Origin: an uncultured OCS116 cluster bacterium
GTDB taxonomy: Bacteria > Pseudomonadota > Alphaproteobacteria > Rhizobiales > TMED25
Direction of reading: 5' to 3'
Assembly (NCBI GenBank): GCA_902633855.1
Contig: CACPHU010000008.1
Location: forward strand, 1 to 52,344
DNA length: 52,344 bases
Below are positions 37,043-46,490 of the stretch, one piece after another. The stretch's first letter is position 1, and every line of letters starts with the position of its first letter. A program made the translations under genes and the position numbers. The notes below the pieces were generated by a model. The model was not told where the DNA came from, ran no database searches, and worked only from the letters and a program-made list of their open reading frames with translations.

Positions 37043-39160
37043 ATGACGACATTAATAACGGTAATTATCTTTTGTGGACTACTTGGAGTCATATATGGCG
37101 TATGGGCCAGTAAGTCGGTAATGGACGCAGATCCGGGTAATGAGAGAATGCGCGAGATTGCCAGTGCGATCCAAGAAGGTGCTGGGGCATATCTTAAAAG
37201 ACAATATGCTACTATTTCTGTTGTTGGTGTGATCATATTTTTATTGGTTGCTTACTTATTGGATCCGATCGTAGCTGCTGGTTTCGCAATTGGTGCTATT
37301 TTATCTGGTATTGCAGGGTTCGTCGGAATGCTAATATCAGTGAGGGCGAATGTAAGAACCGCACAAGCAGCATCAGAGGATCTCTCAAAGGGTCTGTCGA
37401 TAGCCTTTAAAGCTGGCTCTGTGACGGGTATGTTAGTAGCGGCGCTCGCATTGCTCGCTGTTAGTATATATTTCTTTATTCTAACAAATATGCTCAATCA
37501 TTCCTACGATAGTAGAGTTATTATTGACGCCCTTGTTGCCTTAGGATTTGGTGCGTCTTTAATTTCAATTTTTGCAAGGCTTGGTGGAGGAATTTTTACA
37601 AAAGGCGCTGATGTAGGTGGTGATTTAGTAGGCAAGGTTGAAGCAGGGATACCAGAGGATGACCCAAGAAATCCCGCTACCATAGCAGATAATGTTGGTG
37701 ATAATGTCGGCGATTGTGCTGGTATGGCTGCGGACCTATTTGAAACCTATGCTGTTACTATCGTCGCTACTATGGTTTTAGCTTCAATTTACTTTTCAAG
37801 CTCAGTCTACTTTGAACAGATAATGCTGTACCCACTCGCAATAGGTGCTACATGTATTTTAACATCAATTGTGGGTACTTTTTTTGTAAAGCTCGGCAAA
37901 AATAGGTCGATAATGGGAGCGTTATACAAAGGTTTTTTTGTTACAGGCGCTCTATCATTGATCTTGTTGTGGCCACTTACAAATAGTCTAATTGGGATGG
38001 AGACCATAGTTGAGACATCTTTTATTAGGTTCTCAGGTATGGATATGTTTCTATGTGGAGTATCAGGGCTTGCAGTCACTACACTCATTATTGTAATTAC
38101 AGAATATTATACAGGCACAAATTATCGACCAGTTAAATCAGTTGCTGCGGCATCTGTTACTGGGCATGGGACCAACGTAATTCAGGGACTGGCAATGTCA
38201 CTCGAAGCAACAGCACTGCCTTCAATAGTTATCATTGCTGGAATAATAGTTACATACAGTTTGGCTGGCCTTTTTGGAATTGCAATTGCTGTAACCACAA
38301 TGCTTGCCCTTGCAGGAGTTGTTGTCGCGCTTGATGCATTTGGACCTGTCACAGATAATGCAGGTGGAATTGCAGAAATGGCGGATCTTCCGGAAGAGGT
38401 CAGAAATACAACTGATGCACTTGATGCGGTAGGTAACACAACAAAGGCAGTAACAAAGGGCTATGCAATAGGTTCAGCTGGTTTAGGTGCGCTTGTTTTG
38501 TTTGCTGCATATACAGAAGATCTAAGTTATTTTACTGCTAATTCTGATCAATACTCATATTTTGAAGGAATTAATTTAGATTTTGGTTTATCCAATCCAT
38601 ATGTTGTTGTCGGATTGCTCCTTGGAGGCCTGATGCCATATCTATTTGGTGCTATGGGTATGACCGCAGTTGGTCGAGCTGCTTCATCAGTCGTTGAAGA
38701 AGTCCGACGCCAATTCAAAGAGGATAAAGGGATTTTAAAAGGCACATCAAAACCAGACTATGCGAGGGCGGTAGATATGCTAACTAAATCTGCTATCAAA
38801 GAAATGATTATTCCATCAATGCTGCCAGTTTTAGCACCCGTTCTGTGTTTCTTTGTTATTAATATAATTGATGGAAAGTCGTCTGCTTTTTCTGCCCTTG
38901 GAGCAATGCTATTGGGTACAATCATTACAGGGCTTTTCCTAGCGATTTCAATGACTGCTGGTGGTGGCGCATGGGATAATGCCAAGAAACTTATCGAAGA
39001 TGGACAATTTGGCGGTAAGGGATCCGAAGCTCATAAGGCATCAGTCACGGGAGATACAGTAGGTGACCCATACAAAGACACAGCAGGTCCAGCGATTAAT
39101 CCTATGATTAAAATTACCAATATAGTCGCTTTGCTACTTCTTGCTATATTAGCTCATTAA
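37043..39160 (+). CDS. hppA: Membrane-bound proton-translocating pyrophosphatase, K+-independent type
   Basis: A 705-residue protein with about 16 transmembrane helices. The substrate-binding loop is [18 protein letters not shown] followed by [18 protein letters not shown]. The determinant motif reads GNTTKAVT with lysine at residue 468 and threonine at 471. These correspond to the K460/T463 signature of K+-independent H+ pumps; K+-dependent enzymes have alanine and a small residue there. It couples pyrophosphate hydrolysis to proton export. TTGAGGAA precedes the ATG. It stands alone on its strand, converging on the BamE-like gene with 13 bp between stops. Confidence 0.95.
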   Translation: MTTLITVIIFCGLLGVIYGVWASKSVMDADPGNERMREIASAIQEGAGAYLKRQYATISVVGVIIFLLVAYLLDPIVAAGFAIGAILSGIAGFVGMLISVRANVRTAQAASEDLSKGLSIAFKAGSVTGMLVAALALLAVSIYFFILTNMLNHSYDSRVIIDALVALGFGASLISIFARLGGGIFTKGADVGGDLVGKVEAGIPEDDPRNPATIADNVGDNVGDCAGMAADLFETYAVTIVATMVLASIYFSSSVYFEQIMLYPLAIGATCILTSIVGTFFVKLGKNRSIMGALYKGFFVTGALSLILLWPLTNSLIGMETIVETSFIRFSGMDMFLCGVSGLAVTTLIIVITEYYTGTNYRPVKSVAAASVTGHGTNVIQGLAMSLEATALPSIVIIAGIIVTYSLAGLFGIAIAVTTMLALAGVVVALDAFGPVTDNAGGIAEMADLPEEVRNTTDALDAVGNTTKAVTKGYAIGSAGLGALVLFAAYTEDLSYFTANSDQYSYFEGINLDFGLSNPYVVVGLLLGGLMPYLFGAMGMTAVGRAASSVVEEVRRQFKEDKGILKGTSKPDYARAVDMLTKSAIKEMIIPSMLPVLAPVLCFFVINIIDGKSSAFSALGAMLLGTIITGLFLAISMTAGGGAWDNAKKLIEDGQFGGKGSEAHKASVTGDTVGDPYKDTAGPAINPMIKITNIVALLLLAILAH

Positions 39161-39173
39161 GTGATAAAGTTGT

Positions 39174-39617
39174 TTAAAAAATAGAGCCGGCAATAGCTTC
39201 CTGACTTGTATATCTACCGCTGGAGTCAAATAAATCCTGAAGTAATGTGGCTTCCGTGCCTCCTGGCACAGTTTTCTCAGATTTATAGTCAATAATCTTC
39301 CCATCCTTTAACGCATATTCTTCAATAGTCGTGATTGACTCATTTTTATCAAATTCTATTACAACTATAGTTCTTTCAATTTCCTTTGGTGTTAGGAACG
39401 CATATTTATAAAATTTATTTGAAATATAGTAAAATTTATCACCATTATTTTGGGATGTTGTAGACGGGGAGCCCATGAATGAGAGAACATCGGTTTTTTT
39501 CATTCCCTCCGATAGCTTTTCTTGCGAGCCTTCATTGAAGATATAGCCTCTTTTTTCAATTTGAGTCGAGCATGATGGCATGTTTAACAAAAGTAATATT
39601 AGTAGTATTTTTTTCAT
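39174..39617 (-). CDS. bamE: BamE/SmpA/OmlA-family outer-membrane lipoprotein
   Basis: A 147-residue protein with a lipoprotein signal ending MPSC (Cys16, atypical -3 and -2 residues). The BamE core follows: GYIFNEGSQEKLSEGMKKTDVLSFMGSPSTTS, the start-of-domain pattern that precedes a beta hairpin. It should be an outer-membrane lipoprotein of the Bam assembly machinery. It is divergent from the bc1-chaperone gene (68 bp), as in many alphaproteobacteria. Confidence 0.88.
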   Translation of the reverse strand: MKKILLILLLLNMPSCSTQIEKRGYIFNEGSQEKLSEGMKKTDVLSFMGSPSTTSQNNGDKFYYISNKFYKYAFLTPKEIERTIVVIEFDKNESITTIEEYALKDGKIIDYKSEKTVPGGTEATLLQDLFDSSGRYTSQEAIAGSIF

Positions 39618-39685
39618 ATGTAGCGCTTTAAAAAAAAATAAAAGTAGTTATTAATTAATATATAGATTATGTAAGATAATAATAG

Positions 39686-40207
39686 ATGATTTTTTTTAAA
39701 AGAAATAAAGACATACATTTTGATATTTACTATAAAATTGTTAATATTTCTCGCGACATAGATTTTTACTCTAAATGTAAAGTGCCAGACACAACGGATG
39801 GAAGGTTCGAGATACTACTATTGCATCTCATCATTTTGATACGAAAATTGAAAAAGGATAGGAAAGAGTTCCTCTCTCAATCTATTGTAGATCTGATGTT
39901 CTCATCAATAGACCTCTCATTCAGGGAAGAGGGTGTTGGTGATTTATCAATCCCAAAGAAGATGAAAAAAGTAGGAATGGTCTTTTATGGAAGGTCAACG
40001 TCCTTAGAGGATATTTTGGATACGCAGGATGAATTAAAGAAGAAAAGTTTGCTTACTGATTACTTTTTAAGAAATGCCTTTTCCTCTGATACGTCATACA
40101 AAAAAAATGCTGATGAATTATCTAAATACGCGATTGCATTCGCAGGGCTGGTTGAGAAAATAAGTATAAGTGAAATATCAAAGCTTGATATTCAAGCCAT
40201 TAAGTGA
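39686..40207 (+). CDS. Ubiquinol-cytochrome c chaperone family protein
   Basis: A 173-residue protein of the CBP3/UQCC1 family, marked by DTTDGRFEILLLHLIILIRKL, LSQSIVDLMFSSIDLSFREEGVGDLSIPKKMKK and VFYGR. In mitochondria the homologue helps assemble cytochrome b of complex III; the bacterial role is inferred to be similar at the membrane. It lies divergent from bamE and 85 bp upstream of plsX, with no DUF177 gene between as I would expect. Confidence 0.9.
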   Translation: MIFFKRNKDIHFDIYYKIVNISRDIDFYSKCKVPDTTDGRFEILLLHLIILIRKLKKDRKEFLSQSIVDLMFSSIDLSFREEGVGDLSIPKKMKKVGMVFYGRSTSLEDILDTQDELKKKSLLTDYFLRNAFSSDTSYKKNADELSKYAIAFAGLVEKISISEISKLDIQAIK

Positions 40208-40292
40208 ATAATCAATATCAATTAATTAATTTTATTTTAAATAAATAATTGTAAAAACTGGTGTTTGTTTATTAAATCATTTAAGGTTAATT

Positions 40293-41327
40293 ATGTCTTA
40301 TCCGGTAAACATAGCTGTTGATTGCATGGGTGGTGATGATGATGCTTCCTTTGTTCTACCGGGTTTATTGCTCTCATTAAAAAAATACCCAAACATTAAA
40401 TTACAATTATATGGTGACGAAGAGATTATAAGATCAAGAATCTCCAAATATAGAGCACTTGAACGTGTATCTCAGATTATTCATTGCGATACATACGTAA
40501 AAATGGATGAAAAACCATCGGTTGCAATAAAAAATGGTCGCGGAAAGTCAAGCATCTGGGTCGCTATTGAGGCTTTAAAGCAAGGCAATGCAGACTTCAT
40601 GATTTCTGCTGGTAATACAGGGGCGCTTATGGCAATGGCAACCCTGATCCTAAAGACAATCTCGAAAATCCAAAGGCCGGCCATTGCGGCGATCTGGCCT
40701 ACTATTGATGGGGAAACTATTGTTTTAGACATTGGTGCCACAATTGGTTTCAATAAAAAACAGCTAATTGATTTTTCAATTTTAGGAGCGTCCATGGCGC
40801 AAGTAATACTAGATGTTAAGCAGCCAACTCTATCACTCTTAAATATTGGGGAAGAAGAGATTAAGGGTTTAGATGAAATAAAGTCATCGCATGAAATGCT
40901 GAAATCTACAGACTATTTTTTTAGATACAAAGGTTTTATTGAGGGGAATCAGATTGGTAGAGGTTTTTCAGACGTTGTTGTCACAGATGGTTTTACAGGA
41001 AATATTGCATTAAAGACAGCAGAAGGTACCGCGAGTCAAATTTCACAATATTTCAAGGACTCAATAAATAGATCAATAATGGCCAAGATTGGCTATATTT
41101 TTGCCGCAAATGCCTTCAGATCACTAAAAGAAAAAATGAATCCAAGTAGATTAAATGGGGGAATTTTTCTTGGCTTGAATGGTATTGTTATCAAAAGCCA
41201 TGGGAAAACTGATCCGGTTGGGTTTTCTTCAGCTATTGATTTGGGTATTGATATGCACAATGCAGCACTCATAGATAAAATAAAGAGCAATATTAAGCTA
41301 ACCGAAAAGGAAGTAAATATTGATTAA
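40293..41327 (+). CDS. plsX: Phosphate acyltransferase PlsX
   Basis: A 344-residue enzyme starting with the signature NIAVDCMGGDD and containing SAGNTGALMAMA and GFTGNIALKTAEG. It makes acyl-phosphate from acyl-ACP for phospholipid synthesis. AAGG stands upstream of the ATG. Its last codons overlap the TTG start of fabH by 8 bp, so the two genes are likely co-translated. Confidence 0.96.
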   Translation: MSYPVNIAVDCMGGDDDASFVLPGLLLSLKKYPNIKLQLYGDEEIIRSRISKYRALERVSQIIHCDTYVKMDEKPSVAIKNGRGKSSIWVAIEALKQGNADFMISAGNTGALMAMATLILKTISKIQRPAIAAIWPTIDGETIVLDIGATIGFNKKQLIDFSILGASMAQVILDVKQPTLSLLNIGEEEIKGLDEIKSSHEMLKSTDYFFRYKGFIEGNQIGRGFSDVVVTDGFTGNIALKTAEGTASQISQYFKDSINRSIMAKIGYIFAANAFRSLKEKMNPSRLNGGIFLGLNGIVIKSHGKTDPVGFSSAIDLGIDMHNAALIDKIKSNIKLTEKEVNID

Positions 41328-42288
41328 TACAATAATTAAGGGTGTTGGCATGTATTTGCCAGAGAAGGTTCTAACAAATGATGATATTTCAGAGTTTGTT
41401 GATACTAGCCACGAGTGGATTTTTGATAGAACGGGTATACGGCAAAGACATATTGCATCAAAGGATCAAATGACCTCGGACCTTGCGTATATGTCTGCCC
41501 TCGATGCTATCCAAGATGCCAATATTAACGCGACAGATATAGATCTCATAATCCTTGCAACCTCCACCCCAGACCAGGTATTCCCATCCACTGCGGTAAA
41601 ATTACAGGATATGCTGAATATTAGAGATGGGGCAGCATTTGATATTCATGCAGTGTGTAGTGGTTTTATCTATGCATTGTCTACGGCTGATAATTTTATT
41701 AAAAGTGGTAAATATAAGAGAATACTTGTCATTGGCTCTGAAGTTTACTCCAGAATACTAAACTGGAAGGATAGAACAACCTGTGTCCTTTTTGGTGATG
41801 CCTCAGGGGCTTTCGTACTAGAAGGGCAAAATAATGATGATATTAGATCTGGTATAATTGACTCTCTTATCAGATCAGATGGACAATATCGGAGTAAGTT
41901 GTATTGTGACGGGGGTCCTTCAATGCAGCCAAGGACTGATAATTTTATAAATATGGATGGAAAAGAAGTATACAAGCATGCAGTGGAGAAGCAAACTATA
42001 ATTGTTGAAGAATTATTAGACTCAGCTGGAGTCAAAATTGAGTCTATCGATTGGTTTGTTCCGCATCAAGCTAACCTCAGAATACTTCAAACCACAGCAA
42101 AGAAACTAAAAATTAAAGAAGAGAAGATCATTGTAACAGTTGATAAACATGCCAATACTTCATCCGCATCAATACCAGTAGCAATGACGACTGCTATTAA
42201 AGAGAATAAAATAAAAAGGGGAGATATGTGCCTACTTGAAGCTTTTGGGGCTGGGTTCACTTGGGGCGCAGTACTGCTAAGATATTAA
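41320..42288 (+). CDS. fabH: 3-oxoacyl-ACP synthase III (FabH)
   Basis: A 322-residue condensing enzyme with the catalytic triad C113 (HAVCSGF), H249 (VPHQANLRI) and N279 (HANTSSAS). It starts fatty-acid chains from acetyl-CoA and malonyl-ACP. The TTG at 41320 is preferred because AAGGAAG is correctly placed before it and the family N-terminus (IKGVGMYLPEK) needs it; the next ATG (41350) lies after that segment. Confidence 0.95.
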   Translation: MINTIIKGVGMYLPEKVLTNDDISEFVDTSHEWIFDRTGIRQRHIASKDQMTSDLAYMSALDAIQDANINATDIDLIILATSTPDQVFPSTAVKLQDMLNIRDGAAFDIHAVCSGFIYALSTADNFIKSGKYKRILVIGSEVYSRILNWKDRTTCVLFGDASGAFVLEGQNNDDIRSGIIDSLIRSDGQYRSKLYCDGGPSMQPRTDNFINMDGKEVYKHAVEKQTIIVEELLDSAGVKIESIDWFVPHQANLRILQTTAKKLKIKEEKIIVTVDKHANTSSASIPVAMTTAIKENKIKRGDMCLLEAFGAGFTWGAVLLRY

Positions 42289-42305
42289 AAAAATGATTCT
42301 GATTG

Positions 42306-42334
42306 TTGACTGTAGGCTCTATCTAGCTTAAAAA
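42306..42334 (+). promoter_or_regulatory. Candidate sigma-70 promoter of ihfA
   Basis: TTGACT (42306-42311), 17 bp, then TAAAAA (42329-42334), ending 17 bp before the ihfA ATG. The -35 differs from consensus at one base and the -10 at two. A GTAGGGA ribosome site follows. Motif evidence only. Confidence 0.4.
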
Positions 42335-42351
42335 TATTACGTAGGGAAAAA

Positions 42352-42645
42352 ATGACTGACAAAACATTAACAAGATTAGGAATATGCGAAGCCATATATA
42401 GGCAGATAGGTCTATCAAGAAAAGATTCTTTAGATATCGTTCAAAATATAATAGAAAAAAAAGCGAATTCACTTTCTAATGGGAATGATATAAAGTTATC
42501 CTCATTTGGCAGCTTCCTCATCAAAAGAAAAAAATCAAGAATGGGTAGAAATCCAAAGACAAAAATAGAAGCTGTGATAAGCGAAAGAAATGTTGTTATT
42601 TTTAGGCCCAGCATGCAATTGAAAAATAAAATTAATTCAGATTAA
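42352..42645 (+). CDS. ihfA: Integration host factor alpha subunit
   Basis: A 97-residue HU/IHF-fold protein. [22 protein letters not shown] and the VVIFRPS motif match IhfA; the N-terminal acidic-to-basic helix is typical. With IhfB it bends DNA sharply at specific sites. It precedes the MerR-type regulator gene by 13 bp, an arrangement common in alphaproteobacteria. Confidence 0.94.
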   Translation: MTDKTLTRLGICEAIYRQIGLSRKDSLDIVQNIIEKKANSLSNGNDIKLSSFGSFLIKRKKSRMGRNPKTKIEAVISERNVVIFRPSMQLKNKINSD

Positions 42646-42658
42646 TAAAGTTAGAAAA

Positions 42659-43114
42659 ATGAATGAGAAAGCAATAGACGCATTCAAAACAATAAGTGAA
42701 GTTTCAGAGGAACTAAATATTCCACAACATGTCTTAAGATTTTGGGAAAAAAAATTCAAATATATAAAACCTATGACGCGTGGTGGTGGCAGAAGACTAT
42801 ACCGTCCAGAAGACATAGAACTTTTAAAGGCAATTCATAATCTATTATATACGGAGATGTATACCATAAGCGGTGTACAAAAGATTTTTAAAGACAAAGG
42901 AAAAAGCTTTATTTTGGAGAGTGCTAGTTCAGGAGAGCATGAAAAAACTCTGGGTCAGAATGATCAGACTGAAACTGATATTCCTGATTATACAGCTGAT
43001 TTATTTAATAGTAAGAATTCAGATCAGCCAAGATCAGAATTCAAAACATTTATAAACAACTCAATATCTGAGCTAGAATCATTAAAAGAAATATTGCAAA
43101 GAAGCTATAATTAA
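42659..43114 (+). CDS. MerR-family transcriptional regulator
   Basis: A 151-residue protein with an N-terminal MerR helix-turn-helix and wing ([24 protein letters not shown], then [15 protein letters not shown]). A dimerisation helix follows, then a Ser/Glu-rich low-complexity tail (about 85-150). No conserved metal-binding cysteines are present in the C-terminus, so it is not a metal sensor of the MerR type. Regulon unknown. The stop overlaps the stop of the convergent DUF2842 gene by 4 bp. Confidence 0.9.
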   Translation: MNEKAIDAFKTISEVSEELNIPQHVLRFWEKKFKYIKPMTRGGGRRLYRPEDIELLKAIHNLLYTEMYTISGVQKIFKDKGKSFILESASSGEHEKTLGQNDQTETDIPDYTADLFNSKNSDQPRSEFKTFINNSISELESLKEILQRSYN

Positions 43115-43302
43115 TTACCTCGCTTCAGTATTATCATAATCGGCGCAGTCCACAATACGCCTACAAGCATGTAAAACAAGATTTCAATCAAAATATTATT
43201 TAGCTCTAAAACAAAAACACCAATACGCATTGAAATTAATATATATATAAATAAATATATTAAGAACACTGCTGTATAGATTATTTTTTGGAAACTATTC
43301 AT
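43111..43302 (-). CDS. DUF2842 small membrane protein
   Basis: A 63-residue protein with two hydrophobic helices (about 8-28 and 38-59). The [10 protein letters not shown] and [15 protein letters not shown] segments fit DUF2842, a small alphaproteobacterial family often encoded next to heme A synthase. Function unknown; it is probably an inner-membrane protein related to respiratory assembly by context only. It is divergent from COX15 across 29 bp. Confidence 0.82.
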   Translation of the reverse strand: MNSFQKIIYTAVFLIYLFIYILISMRIGVFVLELNNILIEILFYMLVGVLWTAPIMIILKRGN

Positions 43303-43331
43303 ATCTTTTATCGATTAAAACTAAATATACT

Positions 43332-44420
43332 ATGATAATCAATGGGAAAAAAAATATAAATCAAAATATCAAAAATATTGATGTTTCCTTGTGGTTGATA
43401 TTTACGATAATTACGCTTATTTTTCTTATAATTATTGGAGGCATAACACGGCTCACAGAATCAGGGCTATCAATTACAGAGTGGCAACCAATTTCAGGAA
43501 TTTTTTTTCCATTTTCAGAGGCATCCTGGCAAAAAGAGTTCAATAAATACAAGCAGATACCAGAATTTTTTATAGTAAACTCTTCAATGACACTTGCCGA
43601 GTTTAAGATCATATATTTTTGGGAGTGGTTTCATAGATCTCTGGCAAGATTCCTTGGTTTAGTTTTTCTTATACCTTACCTATACTTCACTTATAAAAAA
43701 AAATTTTCAAAAAAAGAAAAAACCTTTCTTCCATTTATTTTACTTATGGGAGTTTTTCAAGCATTCGTTGGGTGGTATATGGTACAAAGCGGTCTTGTGG
43801 AAAATATCAATGTAAGCCAATATAGACTTGCAACACATCTATCAATTGCATTTTTGATTTTGGGATGCCTGTCTCTTTTGTATCTATCAAGATCAGAGAA
43901 TATAATTTATATAGAAAATAGACCTACATTGTTTCTAAAAATATCATCCCTTGCATTACTTATCATAACATTTATTCAGGTTATTCTTGGTGCATTTATG
44001 TCTGGAACTCGCTCGGGTCTAACATACAATACCTGGCCGCTGATTGATGGTGAATTTATACCAGATGGTCTTTTTTCAATATCAGTTTGGTATCTAAATT
44101 TTTTCGAAAATCCACTCACAATTCATTTTGATCATAGAATGTTGGCATACGCTTTGTGTATAATTTTATTTACTCAAATCATTCACATTAATAAGAGATT
44201 TTCAGATACGCCATATAAAAGCTCCTCTTTATATCTCTTAGCCATAATGCTCTACCAAGTTATTCTCGGCATAATTGCAGTTATTTATCAAGTTCCGATT
44301 ATAATTGGGGTTTTGCATCAGTTTGGCGCAGTGCTCTTATTTTTGGGAGTGCTGCGCCATTTCTATTTAATAAATTACTGCCGGTTTAGACTTTTGCGAG
44401 GGCCTGTTCTAGATCACTGA
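43332..44420 (+). CDS. ctaA: Heme A synthase (COX15/CtaA)
   Basis: A 362-residue membrane protein with about eight helices. The four heme-ligand histidines are present in EWFHRSLAR, RLATHLSIA, IHFDHRMLAYAL and GVLHQFGAVL. The TRLTESGLSITEWQP segment near residue 38 is the family signature of the COX15 type. It oxidises heme O to heme A for aa3 cytochrome oxidase. Its last 35 bp overlap the 3' end of convergent metY. Confidence 0.95.
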   Translation: MIINGKKNINQNIKNIDVSLWLIFTIITLIFLIIIGGITRLTESGLSITEWQPISGIFFPFSEASWQKEFNKYKQIPEFFIVNSSMTLAEFKIIYFWEWFHRSLARFLGLVFLIPYLYFTYKKKFSKKEKTFLPFILLMGVFQAFVGWYMVQSGLVENINVSQYRLATHLSIAFLILGCLSLLYLSRSENIIYIENRPTLFLKISSLALLIITFIQVILGAFMSGTRSGLTYNTWPLIDGEFIPDGLFSISVWYLNFFENPLTIHFDHRMLAYALCIILFTQIIHINKRFSDTPYKSSSLYLLAIMLYQVILGIIAVIYQVPIIIGVLHQFGAVLLFLGVLRHFYLINYCRFRLLRGPVLDH

Positions 44421-45672
44421 TTATATCAGATATATCCTCGATCCCAACAGATAATCTCACAACATCTTTAGAGGCCCCAGCAAGTTCTTGCTGTTCATCA
44501 GTAAGTTGGCTATGTGTGGTAGATGATGGGTGTATTATTAGACTTTTGGCATCGCCAATATTTGCTAAATGACTAAATAAGTTTACCTCATTTACAAGCT
44601 TTACGCCTGCGTCATAGCCACCCTTCAATCCAAATGTGAATACTGCACCAGTTCCATTAGGGCAATACTTATCAGCGTGTTTACGATAATCACTGCTTGG
44701 AAGACCAGCATAGTTAACCCACGCAACTTTATCATGCTTTTCAAGGTATTTTGCAACTTCCAGTGCATTATTTGAATGTTGTTTCATGCGTAATGCAACT
44801 GTTTCGATACCGTTTAGGATTAGAAATGCGTTAAATGGTGATATTGCAGGACCTAGATCTCTTAATGAGAGAAATCTGCACGCAATAGCATAAGACAAGC
44901 CCATTCCGCCAAATGTCTCATGGAAATTGAGGCCATGATAACTCGGATGTGGCTGACTGAGGTCAGGATACTTATCGTCTTTGGACCAGTCAAAGTCACC
45001 TCCGTCTACTATGATGCCACCAATCGAATTACCCTGCCCGCCCAGAAACTTTGTAAGTGAGTGAACAACAATATTCGCACCAAAATCTAGGGGTCTACAA
45101 AGATACGGTGTTGCCATCGTATTATCTACAATTAGAGGTAAGTGATGCTCCTCCGCAACTCTTGCAATTGCCTCGATATCTGTTATGATACCACCTGGGT
45201 TCGCGATGGACTCAATAAATATTGCTTTTGTTTTATCGTTTATCTTCGATTTATAATCATCGACGTCATTGGCTTCAGCCCAAGACACATTCCAATTAAA
45301 TTTTTTAAATGAATGGTTGAATTGGTTTATTGATCCACCGTATAGTTTATTTGAAGCAATAAATTCATCACCGGCACTCATGAGGGGGTGCAATGCTATT
45401 AATTGTGCAGCGTGACCTGATGCAAGTGCTAGAGCGCCCTTACCACCTTCTAATTCAGCCACACGCTTTTCAAGCACATCTTGCGTAGGGTTCATGATCC
45501 TTGTGTATATATTTCCAAATGCTCGTCCTGCGAATAGGTCTGCAGCGTGATCTGTATTTTCAAAAACATAAGAGCTTGTTTGATATATAGGCGTAGCTCT
45601 CGCACCAGTTGCGGGGTCTGGTTGAGCACCAGAATGAATTGCAACAGTATTAAAACCTATTTTTTCGCTCAT
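44386..45672 (-). CDS. metY: O-acetylhomoserine sulfhydrylase / aminocarboxypropyltransferase
   Basis: A 428-residue Cys/Met-metabolism PLP enzyme. GFNTVAIHSGAQPDPATGARATPIYQ is the MetY start, and the PLP lysine is in VVHSLTKFLGGQGN. The length (about 428) fits MetY better than the shorter MetB/MetC. It uses sulfide and O-acetylhomoserine to make homocysteine in the cytoplasm. GGGAG precedes the ATG. The 352-bp upstream region is long for this compact genome and may carry control elements; it converges with COX15. Confidence 0.93.
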   Translation of the reverse strand: MSEKIGFNTVAIHSGAQPDPATGARATPIYQTSSYVFENTDHAADLFAGRAFGNIYTRIMNPTQDVLEKRVAELEGGKGALALASGHAAQLIALHPLMSAGDEFIASNKLYGGSINQFNHSFKKFNWNVSWAEANDVDDYKSKINDKTKAIFIESIANPGGIITDIEAIARVAEEHHLPLIVDNTMATPYLCRPLDFGANIVVHSLTKFLGGQGNSIGGIIVDGGDFDWSKDDKYPDLSQPHPSYHGLNFHETFGGMGLSYAIACRFLSLRDLGPAISPFNAFLILNGIETVALRMKQHSNNALEVAKYLEKHDKVAWVNYAGLPSSDYRKHADKYCPNGTGAVFTFGLKGGYDAGVKLVNEVNLFSHLANIGDAKSLIIHPSSTTHSQLTDEQQELAGASKDVVRLSVGIEDISDIISDLEQALAKV

Positions 45673-46024
45673 TTTATAATCTCCCTAAAATTTTTAAACT
45701 GATTGAAGAAGCATTAATGTTAACACATATAGCTCAGTCTTTATTTTTATCTTTCTAAATTAAAATGTTAAAATATTCTAAATTAATGTTATTTGATAGA
45801 ATTATTTGTTAAAAATAAAAAAATTTATCAGCCTTTGATTAGGTACTAAAAATAATATCAAGTAAATTTGGGCTACTCAGATTTCGTTTATTTGGCAGTT
45901 CTAATACATGGTACTATAATACCACATATATAAAATATTGATTTGAAATGAAAAAAATGTAAAAAAAAATTGACTTTAATTATAATTCCTATAATTATTT
46001 GACCATATCAAATATTGTACAATA
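45673..46024. other. 352-bp divergent intergenic region between metY and rplM
   Basis: No coding sequence is seen. The region is very AT-rich. It contains the good plus-strand promoter at 45892-45920 and probably an unlocated minus-strand promoter for metY. I looked for a SAM-II/SAM-V type riboswitch in the metY leader and could not support one. An AT-only inverted repeat (AATTATA at 45979-45985 and TATAATT at 45990-45996) lies in the rplM leader. Confidence 0.6.
45892..45920 (+). promoter_or_regulatory. Sigma-70 promoter of rplM-rpsI
   Basis: TTGGCA (45892-45897), a 17-bp spacer and consensus TATAAT (45915-45920) make the best promoter match I found in the window. Transcription would start near 45927 and leave a leader of about 98 nt before rplM. 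A short inverted repeat (TGGTA 45909-45913, TACCA 45920-45924) brackets the -10. The leader could hold an autoregulatory site, but this is not shown. Confidence 0.6.
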
Positions 46025-46489
46025 ATGAATACATACAACATAAAACAAACTGATGTAAAAAAAAATTGGGTTCTTATTGATGCTGAGGGATTGGTTCTGG
46101 GTCGCTTGGCAACTCATATTGCAGCAATACTCAGAGGTAAAAATAAACCAATTTTTACCCCACACGTCGACTGTGGTGACAACGTAATCGTTATAAATGC
46201 TGAGAAAGTACACCTCACAGGGCTAAAAAGGGATAAAAAAACCTACTATTGGCATACCGGATATCCTGGTGGTATAAAAAGTAAATCTGCATCCGATATC
46301 TTGGATGGTAAATTTCCTGAAAGGGTAATTATCAAGGCTGTTCAGAGGATGTTACCCGGTGGACCGCTTTCAAGAAGACAGTTGAAGAATTTAAAAGTGT
46401 ATTCAGGTAGTGAACATCCGCATCAGGCCCAAAAGCCAGTTATTGATGGTTTTGCTAATCAAAATCCAAAAAATACAAGGAGAGCTTGA
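46025..46489 (+). CDS. rplM: 50S ribosomal protein L13
   Basis: A 154-residue L13 with [31 protein letters not shown] and the conserved [18 protein letters not shown] block. It is an early-assembling large-subunit protein. It is co-transcribed with rpsI, which starts 1 bp after its stop with AAGGAGAG inside the rplM end. No clear ribosome site precedes rplM. Confidence 0.97.
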   Translation: MNTYNIKQTDVKKNWVLIDAEGLVLGRLATHIAAILRGKNKPIFTPHVDCGDNVIVINAEKVHLTGLKRDKKTYYWHTGYPGGIKSKSASDILDGKFPERVIIKAVQRMLPGGPLSRRQLKNLKVYSGSEHPHQAQKPVIDGFANQNPKNTRRA

Positions 46490-46490
46490 C

